Origin: Tachypleus tridentatus | Taxonomy: Eukaryota > Arthropoda > Merostomata > Xiphosura > Limulidae | Direction: 5' to 3' | Assembly (NCBI RefSeq): GCF_004210375.1 | Contig: NC_134830.1 | Coordinates: 168,337,874 to 168,401,873 of the forward strand | Length of the DNA stretch: 64,000 nucleotides | Part shown: piece after piece, positions 1-12,162 of the stretch | How positions within the stretch are numbered: the stretch's first letter is position 1 | Layout: each line of letters opens with the position of its first letter | Made by a program: the position numbers and the translations under genes | The notes under the pieces: generated by a model | The model's input: only the letters and a program-made list of their open reading frames with translations | What the model was told of the DNA's origin: nothing | The model's database searches: none

Positions 1-468
1 GCAAAAATCAGACAATATTGACTGAATCTAAACATTTGTATGGGACAGAAATGTACTGTGTATTATAAGAAGTGTAACTGATGCCTAGATGTTCAGAACA
101 CATTGTTATACCATGTCATTTGGTAAATGAAAACCTTATTTTACTATTGGTTACAGGTAATATATAATTAAACCTAATAGAGAAATATTAACAAATTATG
201 AAAGAGAGGGTTACAGGTGGGGAATGGTAGGAGGGATCTGATTTCTTATTTTATAGCTCTGTAACCAAACAGAATAGAAGGCAATGAATTATACTTTGCC
301 TGAATAATGACAATTTATAATAACTGGCATTTAATTTGTAGTTATTGGAGAGTGTTGGACAAAATAGAAAATACTTAAAATGTTGTCACAGCAGGAGAAA
401 TTCAAGATTTAAAATATCTTGTACAATTAAGAACTTAAAGCTTATAAGCTATTAAAATATGTATTATA
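1..468. other. AT-rich sequence, nothing recognised
   Basis: No open frame, RNA gene or repeat boundary was seen. The low CpG content resembles that of the SEC24 introns further on, so this may still be intronic SEC24 sequence if the gene's first exon lies left of the window. That is an inference. Confidence 0.4.
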
Positions 469-996
469 TACTCTTCAAAAAAAGAAATGCAAAAGGGATA
501 TTTTTTTTATTTTAAAGAGAAATATATGTAATAACGTTACAAGCTCAGAGTATGTGATGTTACACGTGTTAAGGCACTGATTTTCAGACCAAAATGACAA
601 TAAAAGTTGTGCACTTTGAAAACGGAGGAACACATCGGATTTTTTGCCAAAACATTTGTTTGAGAGATCTGCATGTTCTGCAAGTGCAAAATGTGCAAAA
701 TCCCTATAAAAGTGACGGGTTCTTGGTTTCCATAGCTCAGTGTTAAGCCACCAACACGCAATACAGTTACACCAAGACTGACTGAAGCATAATGCAACAA
801 CGCCATTGGTTGCTTGGAAGCAGGCAAATCTCGATCAGATGTTGCCAGAGCTTTGAATGTCCACCCAAGCACCATCACAAGGCTATGGAATCGTCACCAA
901 CAACATGGATTAACTCGTGACCGTCCACGATCTGGTAGACCTCGTGTGACCACGCTCGCACAAGATTGCTACATCCGGTTATGTCACCTTCTTTAA
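469..996 (+). mobile_element. 5' part of a Tc1/mariner-type DNA transposon
   Basis: The left end starts at TACTCTTCAAAAAAAGAA, resembling the terminal repeats of Tc1-like elements, after a TA. About 300 bases of leader precede a transposase N-terminus at 769-996. The element breaks off near 996, where the sequence changes abruptly into a retrotransposon. No matching right terminal repeat was found, so only the left third survives. Confidence 0.75.
769..996 (+). pseudogene. Tc1-type transposase, N-terminal DNA-binding part, broken
   Basis: The frame reads PRLTEA, a stop (TAA), then CNNAIG and a good helix-turn-helix: LEAGKSRSDVARALNVHPST, then RLWNRHQQHG and RDRPRSGRPRVTT. This is the paired-like N-terminal domain by which Tc1 transposases bind their inverted repeats, ending in the GRPR AT-hook-like linker. 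The initiator ATG is lost (the codon before PRL is ACA), there is an in-frame stop, and the whole DDE catalytic domain is missing after about 75 codons. It is a dead fragment. The family call is firm; the subfamily is not determined. Confidence 0.85.
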
Positions 997-1029
997 TGGA
1001 CAGGAGGTTTCAAGTTCATATGGGTTTGA

Positions 1030-2764
1030 CACCTTTTTGTTCTTTTCTGCAGGAACTTGGAGTCCATCAGGGCTTTGTTTTGAGTGTCACACTTTTCAGT
1101 TTAAAGATTAATGCCATCACTAAACTCCCTCTTACTGTTGCAAACGGGCTTTGTCGATGACTTCTACATCTCGTGTCAGTTGTCGAACATGAGATATATT
1201 GAGTGGAAGCTACTGACACCCCTCAATCGTTTTCTGAAGTGGACCACAGCAAATGGCTTTACCTTTTCTCTTAAACCATTTACATGCACTTTAGCTGTCA
1301 ACAGGGTATTTGCCTTGATTCTGAACTCTGTATCAGTGAAGCTGTGCTGCCTGTGGCCCCTGAGACAAAGTTCTTAGGGCTTATCTTTGACCATAAGCTG
1401 ACCTTTATACTACACATCAAGCAGGTACGGGTCAAAAGTACAAGAGCACTGAACGTCCTCCGTGTCCTCTCTTCCTTGGGGAGTGGATTGATGTTCTATG
1501 CTTAAGATATATTGTGTTCTTATTTGATCGAAACTCAGCCTTAAAAATGCTGTACCCCATTTATCATCAAGGACTTGCCTCTGCTCTGGGGCTTTCTGTA
1601 CTTCCCCAGTTCAAAGCTAAAACATAGTCTCATGAATCTTCCTTGCACCTCTGCCATTTGCAACTATCTTTACTATATGGTTTGAAACGTTGTTTCTTAC
1701 CAAAGCATTCCCTCTAGGGTTGTGTTTTCCTTCTTCAGTGAGCTATATTTTTTCAGAACAGATGATCTGCCATTACTCCTTTTGGCCTTTGTATCCAAGG
1801 GCAGTTGGATAAATTGGGTCTGTCCTTGGATAATAGTGCTGTATCCACTGATCACCCACCATAACTCATTACAGTCCCCAAATGTGACCTATCTTTGTCA
1901 TCTGAGAAAAGCAGACACTCTCTATTGGAAATACTGTCTGTTATTTGCTGAACATCTTTTGAACCATCCTTTCATTCCCATTTATACAGATGGTTCAAGA
2001 TTAGATGACTCTGTGGGCTCTGCCATTGTTTGCTATGATTTGGTTGTTGCACACAGAATCCCCTCTACACTTTGTGTTCACTGCTGAAATGTACACCATT
2101 TCTCTTGCTCTAGATCACATAGAAGCTATGCAGTACATGAACTGTACTATTTATACTCATTCACTTCACTCTCTGTTAGCCCTGAAATTGCTTCAGGTCA
2201 GTTATCACCCTGTTCTCGCAGATATTCAAAACCAACTGCCCATTTTTCTTTAACATCTACTTCTATCCAGTTCTGGATGCCAGGCTATGTTGGTATTTGT
2301 GGGAAGAGCTCATTGACACCACAGCTGAGCCTGTCTGCTCTGGCACGATCACCGTTGTGCCTGTTCCATACATGGACTATGGTCCTGTGTTCAAGGCTTG
2401 GCTCTATGCAAGCTGGCAGTCAACTTGGAGTGAGCAATGAAAACAAGCTTTTCCACATAAAACCCTATATTGGATTTTGGCCGTCTTGCTTCTGTAAGGA
2501 TCGGAAAGAGGAAGTTGTTCTAACTAGACTATGCATTGGTCACAGTTTTTAAGTCATTGTTTTCTTTTATCTGGAACTGATGCACCAATCTGTAGTCTGT
2601 GTAACACTCAGGTCACAATAAGTCACATTTTACTTTCTTGCCATCATTACAGCTTTCAAAGACGGCACCATTTTAAATATGTTCTGCCCCAGAGTTTGTC
2701 CATAGCGTTAGTGTTTTTGGTGATAGTGACACTGTTCACCTTGGAAATGATTTTAGTATTTTAA
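1030..2764 (+). pseudogene. Reverse transcriptase - RNase H polyprotein remnant
   Basis: Pieces in shifting frames, in order: GVHQGFVLSVTLFSLKIN (RT palm), FVDDFYIS near 1150-1175 (the Y/F-x-D-D catalytic box), LNRFLKWTTANGFTFS and TKFLGLIFDHKLTF (RT thumb boundary), then RNase H starting at IPIYTDGSRLDDS (about 1975-2020) with AEMYTISLALDHIEAM. A terminal zinc knuckle (CSLCNTQVTISHILLSC) follows. RNase H residues are damaged: the expected YTDS reads YTHS, and the WxPxHVG box reads WMPGYVG. Frameshifts and stops make it non-functional. RNase H points to the I/Jockey group of LINEs; the exact clade is an inference. Confidence 0.8.
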
Positions 2765-2876
2765 AGGCCATCAGTCTTGTTAATGCTATTTAAGTGTTTT
2801 AATTTATGCATTAGACCTTTTTTTAATGTGATTCCCTTTTTAAGAATAAAAGCTCATCTAGTTCAATTTGAAATTA

Positions 2877-3108
2877 GAAAATGGCCATAACATCAAATAA
2901 CTTTGAACCAGGACTGGAAAGACTAACTTCAGGTGACTAATGCAGCTGTTTGAACTACCTGTTAGTCATCCTGGTGAGGTATTATTAAACTGACAGAAAA
3001 TGGCCACAACATCAAATAACTTTGAACCAGGACTGGAAAGGCCAACTTCAGGTGACTGACAGTGGTTTTTGTACTTACCTGTTAGTCTTCCTGATGAGTT
3101 ATGATAGT
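2877..3108 (+). repeat. Tandem duplication of ~119 bp in the retrotransposon 3' UTR
   Basis: Two adjacent copies begin at 2877 and 2996, each with GAAAATGGCC and later TTTGAACCAGGACTGGAAAG. The second copy diverges in its last third. Both lie between the ORF remnant and the 3' hairpin. Confidence 0.85.
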
Positions 3109-3481
3109 TACAATTATGCTATAGAGAGTCCTTTATAACTTGTATTACTGTAGTTTTTCTCTTAATGTTGTAGACTAGATGTAACCATTGGTTTTGTGCT
3201 ATTTGTGTTTTTGTTTTAACTTTGTTTTGTTCTACTGTAATTTCCATTTATGAATTGTACTAGATTTACTTTAATTTTAGTTTTTTACCCAATGTTTGGT
3301 GCAGATAGCCTAGTTGCTTTGTGCTATAAAACACCAAATCAACCAATCAACTTTGCTTTTGACACTGAATGTTGTAAAGAACTGTATCTGGAAAATATTT
3401 ATGTAACTTAGATTTTGAAAATTTTTATGTGTGGGAGAGAATTTGGGAAATGATATTCAGTATTCTATTATAATGATGTGT

Positions 3482-4863
3482 CAGGTCGTCCCTTAAGTAA
3501 TGTACAATTTTAGGTTCAGATAAAGAGAAAGGATTTCAAATGCTTTTAATGCTATTTAATTAATAATATGTTCCATTATTATTAATTTTTTTCATGCTGA
3601 TGATTCACAAGCTTCTGAATGCCACTTCTGTAAAATTATTGAGGTTTGGAGGAAAAGAAGGTTAAGAGAGTAGTTTTGACATCTTCATGTGTTCCATTCT
3701 AAGTTATTTTCCATCAAGATAGTTCTGCAAACTTCAGAACAACTGATATCAGATAAGGCAAGGTTTGGAGAATAAGTAGGATGTGAAAGTTTTTCCCAGT
3801 CTAGCTCTTCAGTCTTTGCAGATGTGATCCTTGCTATATAGGGTCCTGCACTATTTTGGTGCAACACAATACCTTTGCAATAGATCGAAGCAGGCCTCTT
3901 TTCTTTCAGTGCAACATTCAAGTGCTCTAACTGTTGACAATAGAAGTCTGATGTAATTATTAAATTGAGTAGCAGTAACTCAAAGTGGATCACACCAACA
4001 ATATTCCACCAAATGCTTAATCAGACTTTCCTAGCTGGTTTACCTGCACTGGATGATTGTCTGCAGCACTTAATATGTTTATAAAATATCAATTTTTCAT
4101 CTCTGGTCACTAACCTGTCCAGAAAGGTGAGGTATGATCACGAGACTGCAGAGAAGTAGAAATGTCTGCTCTTGGTCTGAGGTTGGCTTCTGTCAAATCA
4201 TGGAGAACCCATTTTCCACATTTTAACACCTTTCCAAGCTGTGCAGATGACAGTGAACTGTTGAATGGGTTGAATTAAGCTTCTGTGCTAGTTCTTCAAC
4301 TGTTACAGCACAACCTTCATCAAGTGCAGCCAGCAACAAGCCATTATTAAACTCAACAAGATGACCTGTTGAGTCATTTGTTGGTTTTGTGATGTGTTTT
4401 TTACATCAAAAGATATTACATTAGAATAATTATATATTATTTTAATATATAAAATTCTGGTATATATCAGAACATGGTGCATCATTTAAGCTGTAATCAC
4501 CTGATCTGAACTTCTGAAAAGACCTTCAACATTTTCTTTCGTTGAGAGACTCTGCACCATAAACACCTTGAATGTTTCGTGTAGTTTCTGCTGCACTGTT
4601 GCCTTTTTTAAAATCATAAAGCATTATATGCCTAATGTGTTCCTCAGACACATCCATCTTAATAAGGGTTTATTTGATTAACAATCTGAAAAAGTTTAGT
4701 TAGGTTTGAAAAGGATCCAAAAATTTCTTTAGTTTTTTTTATTTGCCTGAACATTTTAAAATATCTCCTAGTACATATTTTAGTCATTAAAGCCTTCTAC
4801 AAAGAAAAATTCATGATTCACTTTCTGTATTAAATTTTCAGATATTACTTATGCGATCACCTG
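3482..4863 (-). mobile_element. Degenerate mariner transposon
   Basis: The ends are imperfect inverted repeats: AGGTCGTCCCTTAAGTAATGT at the left and, read on the - strand, AGGTGATCGCATAAGTAAT at the right. The length of about 1.4 kb and the similarity to the 41249-42465 element identify a mariner. The flanking TA is not clean on the left. Confidence 0.75.
3685..4660 (-). pseudogene. Mariner transposase, broken
   Basis: On the - strand, in several frames, one sees a decayed DNA-binding part and then VLHQNSAGPYIARIT, followed by LDWEKLSHPTYSPNLALSD. These correspond to the mariner boxes HDNARPH and LPHPPYSPDLAPSDY, where the last D is the third catalytic residue of DD34D. The first of these boxes has lost its Asp (HQNSAGP). 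Multiple stops and frame changes show it is inactive. Confidence 0.75.
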
Positions 4864-5443
4864 ATATGTGAAAGGAAAGTTTTTTGAGATGTAATTAAAG
4901 AGAATATTTGATGTCTTTTGGATGTGGTGAGAAGAATGAATTGATTTATTGAATCTGTTGATAATCATAATTTCAGTAATAAGTTTAACCTTATAAAATT
5001 TTGTGACATGAAACCACTAAAAACTGCAGAGATGAAATATTGCAAAACACATTGTATAGCTTTAAAAAAAATATGAAAAGCAGTATTGTACTTATTTCTC
5101 AATTTACTTTCCTTGTTACTTGAATGATGTAAATATGTAGGAATGAGGAAAAGGATACGATAAATTCTTTAGTCGTTTTGTTTTATTTTGGAAAGTGTAA
5201 AGAATTGTTTTTTCTAGAGATGGAAAACTTTGAAATTTAAGTTGGGAAATAGTTTTCTAAGCTTCATATTCAGATTTGATAATCCATATTGAGTATACTT
5301 ACAATGTTGACACTAACTTAGTAATTAATCAGATTTGGATTTGCTGTTTTTAATGCAGATTTTCCTCATGATTTTGTTTATTTATTTAACTTCACTTAGA
5401 TATAATTATTTAATTTCACTAATATATGTATTCACACACACAC

Positions 5444-5484
<41 letters not shown>

Positions 5485-8400
5485 AATATGCTGCATATTT
5501 TAAAAAAGGATTCTAGGGTACAAGCTACAACATGAGATTATAAAATGTATCCTAGGTTTTGGAGGTGATTGATGAACTAGGACCCACATTGCAGTTGGGA
5601 TACACTGTTTATCAGTCTTAACTTCCAATTCCCTAGTCTTACATAAGGAAATTGGAAATTATGAGAGCGAGATGTGGGTGCTCAAGCCCACAGCATCCCA
5701 CATCTGGCTGCAGACAGTTGTGGGAAGGTGACTGCTCTCCCAAGTTAAAGTAAGAAAAAGATATAAATGTAAAAAGATGAAAAATAAATAAATAAAAAAT
5801 GAAAATAAGGTGGTACCATTGTGGGTAAATAAGATAAATTTTACCTCTTAAAGTTATTCCTGCCTCCAATATGTTAGAGGCACTAATTAACAAGACATCA
5901 GTAAAGTGGTAGTTTACTATGACTGTTGTGCTTTTATATGTGGCTTAAGGTGTGCATCTGCATAAAGTAGTGTCAAGTTCTTAGATGACCTTTTTTTTTT
6001 TAAACTAAAATTAATTTTAGTAGAATTTCCTTCATTTTACTTTCTTTGTATTTATTACAGTATAATTTAATAATTTTACCTAAAATTTCTTTATTAAATC
6101 CATTAACTATTAATTTTAAAATCAGTATAGCAACATTATTAATAAAATATTGTAATTTATTACAAATTTTACAATATCTGAATAACTGAAGTTATAATGT
6201 TTATAACAGATGGGTATGGCACATTACTATATGAGGAGGGTGAACCATAAATTGGGAAATCAAAATCTTTTAATCAAAAAATATTTATATTGATATCCTT
6301 TTTATCAATTACTTTAACTTTTAAATCTAAATAATGTGCATCAGTATTTAGAAATTGAAGTATTTTTAATTTATAATTCTGTTGGATAAATGGTGTCAAT
6401 AACATTATATATTTCAGAATTATTTATGCTGATTAAATCATCAATACATCTAAGTTAAAGTAAAAATATCTGGATTTGCATAGTTTTCATTTTCAATAAA
6501 TATATTTTAGTAGTAGTATAAATATAAATTTGCTGCACAAGTTGAATAGTTAGCTCCCATTGGAATTCCTATCACTTGTTTAAAAACCTGTTTATTGAAA
6601 AATATAAAATTATTATAAATACAGAAACTTTATTTTATGTTTTTAAACTATATTTTCTTTTTTCCAGTTCTATAAAAGGATAACAATATTGTTCTGTTAA
6701 TGAATTTAACAAAGATTGAATCTTTTAATGGTATTGTGGTACATAATGTAAAGTGAAATGTTTGAATACTATTTATCTGCTCAGACCTTCTTAGACATTC
6801 TAAGATAATTGGTTATTTTTTATCCAAAACTTTGTGTCTTCTATTGTTAATATTTGCATTTTCTATTTTATTGAGTAAAATATTAAGCAATTTATTTAAT
6901 AACATAGCCAGTTGTTTGATGATTGTTTTTATTGAATTGGAAATCTAAATTTAATTGGAGATGTATGTGATTTTGGAATAGCATAAAGAAATGGCAAATC
7001 TGCACAAGAATTGTGTTTAGAAGAAAGTTTATGATAAGCTTTAAGGAAATTATTAATTACTGTATCATTTGGATTGGTTGACAAGTTTAAAAGTTTATGT
7101 ATTATTAATTTCTTTTATCATATATATAATTAATTCATATAATCTTTTTTTTGCAAATTATACCAATATTACAGTTTTGTATCAAATTTTAGATTGTAAT
7201 TCAAACAGTAGTGTTACACATGAGTTAATTTCTAAATTTAAAAGTAAATATTGAAGTAACAACCCTAAATATTTATTTTAGTGAGTCTCTCGATATGTTG
7301 TATGTAGCACTGGTTAAAATTAGATATTTATAATATCAGAATGCTGAATCTATAGTTTCTTTTGTATGAATTAGGAACTGAAATTACGAATATTGACAAG
7401 CTAAAATATAACATGAGAACCCTTTTTTTTATTGATGTGGTATAACTTGTATGTTAAATGAAGCAGTGTCCATATTCACCTCTTTCTGTATTTGGAACCA
7501 GTCCCTTATATATATATATGAAAATGTAAATGACCAATAAACAGTTTAGAATGTCCCTCCAGTGGCCTCAGGCATTTTAATCTGTTAAAAGGCAACCACA
7601 TTGTTTCAAACCAAGATTTCAAGGAGATAGGCTGTGTGTTTAGTCTGTTCAGGTTAATTTATTTATTTATTATTTTTTAGATTTAAAATACAAGATTGAT
7701 AAATTAGTGTGGAATTTTTGTTATCAACATAATAATTTATGATGTTTTTGTCATAGGACTTTGTGTGAAACCTAAAAAGGTTTATCCTCCATATACAAAA
7801 TTTTAAAAGGCATAGCAACCTCTGTCCAGCAGAAATTGAGTTCAGAGGTCACAGCTAGAAAAGATAATTGTTTGCTTTACCTTTCTATTGTTCTATATAT
7901 TAAGAGAAAATGTTTATTTCTATATATAATCTATATACATATATAAAGTATAATGATTAAAGTGTGATCATGTATTACTGGTCCACTAAAACACTGCCAA
8001 AACAGGGTAATTTAGGAAAGACTTAAAAAGATCAGTTTTATGTTGGATATGATAATATGTGTGCATGTGCTTTGTCAGTGCAAATTATGATATGTTAGTT
8101 TAGGAACAACTAGAATGCCAATATAATAAAAGATAATAAATAACATAATGTTATCAGACTTAAGCTTCTTAGACTAAACATTTCTATTTTCATGTTATAT
8201 TTTGTACTAATTCTAGCATGAAATAAAGCATAATTTAGTTATTTTGTGATAGTTATAAGGTCAGTCAAATTGACATATCCCACATAGGGCAGAGAAAATA
8301 ACATGTAATGAAAATGTATCAAATGTATTTAAGAGGTTCTAGAGATTACAAAAAATAATTTGGAATTTTTGAAATAAAAAATAATTTCTTCAAAATAATA

Positions 8401-8798
8401 ATGTGAAATCACATTTGTGAAGATGTACATGATGCATCAGAAGTTGAAGTGTTAAAGACTTAGTGTGTGCAAATGTGTATATTAACTTGTATATTATATT
8501 GAGCTTAATGTGAAATACTTAAATTGCTCAGCTTTGTTTGATGGCTTACATGGCCCAACAGGTTCCTTGCAGTCCTTAAATTTTACTTGTTTTAAGAACA
8601 ATTATTCAGTCATCTCATGGGCAAGAACCTTTTTTAAAAAGCTTGCCAGATAATAAATAATTTTGTATTTAAAACTTTTAGAACAGGTAAAAATAACACT
8701 TGGGTATTTTCTGGAGTTTTTATTTTATCATCACTTTTTCATTAATTTAATGTGTTTTAGAGTTAACAAGAGTAAGAACTTTATTGTATGTTTTCTAG
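4864..8798. other. Non-coding sequence before the first recognised SEC24 exon
   Basis: Very AT-rich and CpG-poor, with no convincing coding frame or transposon ends. It holds a CA/TA microsatellite at 5433-5477. It is either SEC24 upstream sequence or, as its low CpG suggests, the end of a first intron whose 5' exon lies outside the window. No promoter motif could be supported. Confidence 0.5.
5433..5477. repeat. (CA)n(TA)n microsatellite
   Basis: An alternating CA run passes through ATATGTGT into an uninterrupted TA run. Confidence 0.95.
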
Positions 8799-9349
8799 CA
8801 GCATGTTTGCAGGATCACCAGGACATCCCGTGAGCTCTGCTGAAAGGCTACTTGCTCCTTCTGCACATGTTAGTACTGCTAACCCTTCACCTAGCATCAC
8901 TTTAAACTCTACTCTGCCCTCATTTACTGAAAATTTGCAACAACAGTCCTTTTACAGTGAAGAAATGAATAAGGCAAATAATCCCATTGGCCCACCACCA
9001 CAATCTGGCATGAATTTTAGGAAACCTGGACCTCCACTAGTACCTGCTCAGTTGAATCTTAATCCGGGTCAATGCTCTTCATCACCACAACAACAAAACA
9101 ATCACCAGTTACCAAGAACAAGTGAAAGAGGAAACTACAGCTCACCAAGTTATTCTGTTCAGAATGGACCCAGGTTATCCTCGAAATTTCCACAGACTGC
9201 ACAGCCTGGAGCTGGACATTATAATGTAGGAAGAATGTTAGGGCCAGGTCAAATGTATTCTCTTAATGGTGGTTTTTCAAGGAGTTCCTTGTCAAAACAG
9301 AGTGCTCATCCTCTTTATCCTGTACAAAACCAATCAGTGCCTTTATCAA
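8799..9349 (+). CDS. SEC24: SEC24 exon 1 in this window (N-terminal disordered region)
   Basis: Residues 1-183, rich in Ser, Pro, Gln and Asn. The acceptor is a NAGNAG pair (TAGCAG): AG at 8797-8798 or 8800-8801, differing by one residue in the same frame. Upstream of it lies an in-frame stop (8773-8775). ATG 8803 could be the initiator if the upstream exon is untranslated. ATG 8788 would be used only if the site is not spliced. The donor is GTCAGT at 9350, phase 1. Confidence 0.85.
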
Positions 9350-12112
9350 GTCAGTGAATTTTAAGTTTTTTTTCTTTAATTTACAGTGTTAAGTTTTACT
9401 CTAGCAGAAAATATAAATAATTTAAATTTGAGTTAATGTATTTTTAAATATAACTCCACATCAGTTTTCATATGTCCAGATCATCTAAATACATATTTTT
9501 AATGTTAACTAGATTCATTTTATCCTTCACAACATAATTTGAATTTTAAACAAATGTTGAGTTTTCTAATGAAATGGCTCTCACTGTTCAAATTTCAGAT
9601 AATGTAGTAGTAATTGCAACCATATGCTTTACACCACTTATAATTTATTTTGCATGAGTCTCCAAGTTATGTTACATATGTTAATGAAGTTTAATGTTAG
9701 TATGTATCAGATTTATATTTGCTAACATTATTATTGTTACACACAATTTTTTTTCCAAAACAAATATATTTTAATATACAAACAAGGATACAGTTTATAA
9801 TAATGGTTATTAAAAATAATAATATATATATATAAAAGTTTCACAAATTTAGACAATATCAAGCCCTCTATCTACTCTGGAACTGAATACTTTGGTTCAC
9901 GAGTAGCAAATTGCTTTTATGTTGATATACAGATACACTTCACTTGATAAGAATGTTAGGTAAATTTATTTTTCACGTGTGGAGTATTTTTTACCAATGG
10001 AGTTATCTAGTCTCATTGTAGAAATAATAATGTCTGAAGTTAATACACTGAAGTTTGTAATATTCAAATTCTACAAATGTATCTTGTCAAATATTTGTAG
10101 TTTTCCAATTAATAAGTTTTTATCATTATAGCTTCAGAGGCTTTTAATATACCAACCATAGCAAATCAACAGTATTAAACTGTCTTTCCATAAGCTGCAA
10201 TGATACCTTTTATTCTTGTTAGTCAAGATTCTCAAATTCAGCTGGTAACAATACTGGTATTTTACACACACCATACATTGTTAGAAACTAAATGTTCTGC
10301 AGAAATAAGTCTATTATCTCACAAATAGTAGTCTTAAAATTTCATATTGTTTCTAATTAAATGTGTGCCTCTTAATAAGCAAATTTGTATACCTGTTAAA
10401 AGCTGTAAGAACCTTGTTTAATTTTGAACAGCATGTTTCCTAAAGATTAGATTCCAAGACTTCAATAAAGAAGCATATAAGGGGACTTATTCCTTCTTAT
10501 CAGGTGCTGTTTGTTGAATTGTTTTTGTTTTAAATCTAAAAATTGTATATATGTATATATTCATCATTTTCTGTAATACAAGTTAAGTGATGGGTGTTTT
10601 TCAACAAAAACAATTAAAAGTACATTACTTAGTCCTTATTTATTGCTTGATTATTGTGTTTTAATTATCTCGAAGATACTTCTGTAAAGCACATTTAATT
10701 GTATGTCAGTGAATTTTGCAAGTGAAATGTAATTAGTTTTCACTACATAAGACATACTTTAAAGCAGCTAAAATTAACTCAGTACTCAAGAAACACATGA
10801 TTGGCAATTACAGTGTAAGATCTAGTTTTAAGAAGAACAGGTTTAGAGGCAGTTACTATAACAAAAAAGTTTGTTTAATTATCTGTAAACATTTTTTTGT
10901 GTTTTCTGAGAGTTTACTGCAGTTTTCTAATTTGTTTGGCATATTGGAGCATTTAAAAGGCTTTTGATAAGCACCTTATCAGGTGCCACAAATTATTAAC
11001 TTGTAAACTAGACTCATGGAGTAGTTTGAATGTTTTAATTTATTACTTTTAGGTTTCAAGCAAATGGTTGCAATAAATTAGCACTTTTATAATTGGAAAA
11101 TATAAATTTAAGACATATCAGTGTCATGCATTGAGTGCGAGATTTGTGCATTTACACGCTGTGTTACTCTAGACATTTGATGTGAAATATGTTAGTAACA
11201 TTTGTTATTAATTAAACTTATTTCTTTCATTTACCACCATTCTACTAAATTCATTTATTTTCATAAGCCTAAGGTTATGTTCATTGGTCAATTGTCAGTA
11301 CTTAAACAATCGCAGCCTAGCATGTACATGTCGAAACTTGAACATATCTGATGGGAGAGTGCAGCAGTAGGTTTGTTACCAGCTGCTGAAAAGTTAAAAA
11401 TAATGAGATGCTGCAAAGTACAAGACCACATTAGGTTGTTAAGAAATTCTCCAGAATTTTAAAGAGTTCCATGATAAAATGATTTTTGAAAATTTTTTTC
11501 AAAGTCTTGGAATTACTCAGAATACATGATTTTGCTTTTAATTTTTCAAAATTCTTTGGGGGTTCCTGGATCCCCTATTACACTTACGTGTACACAGATG
11601 AATATCTTGTGCCCACTTAACAGAATCTTACTCTTTCCAAAATTAGTTACTTGAGAGGTGTGGACTTACAAGGTCTGTTTTTTATAGGCTTATAAACAGT
11701 ATTGCTATTATAAAATAAAATCTATGATGCTATCAAGATGTTGGGAAAGGCTTGCACGTTTGAGAATATTTTGAACTGGTGAATTCTTAATTGGTCAGAA
11801 TAGAAAATGAATAAGATGTGAGTATGTGTATACACGTTTGTGTGTATAAAATCATAAATTTTTAAGCCATAAACCGAACATTAAAATTACAATATGCTGC
11901 ATATTTTTAATGTGTTGTGTGTGTATATAGAAAACTATTTAGTGTAAAGTTATGGTTTAAATACTGAAAATGGAAGCTGGTACAACATTAGAAACTAGTA
12001 ATTTACAATTTGTAATATAAATCATGCTAACTGTATACTTTTTCTGCAATCCTTTAAATTTGTGTGCTGTGTATTCAAAATTAGAGGCACATTTAAACAG
12101 TAACTAAAAATA

Positions 12113-12162
<50 letters not shown>

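Larger units (their letters stand above)
997..3350 (+). mobile_element. 5'-truncated non-LTR retrotransposon (RNase H-bearing, I/Jockey-like)
   Basis: The fragment contains reverse transcriptase, RNase H and a C-terminal zinc knuckle in several frames, then about 600 bases of 3' UTR. It ends in a short hairpin (3298-3325) and a tail of CAAAT/CCAAT-like repeats up to about 3350. The same 3' end recurs at 56221-56280 (+) and 58520-58572 (-), which fixes the terminus of the family. The 5' part with the endonuclease is missing; the element begins abruptly next to the Tc1 stub. Confidence 0.8.

Noticed and set aside
5335..5535. Open frame of 66 codons spanning a microsatellite
   Set aside because: It is hydrophobic and low-complexity because it translates the CA/TA run; not a gene.
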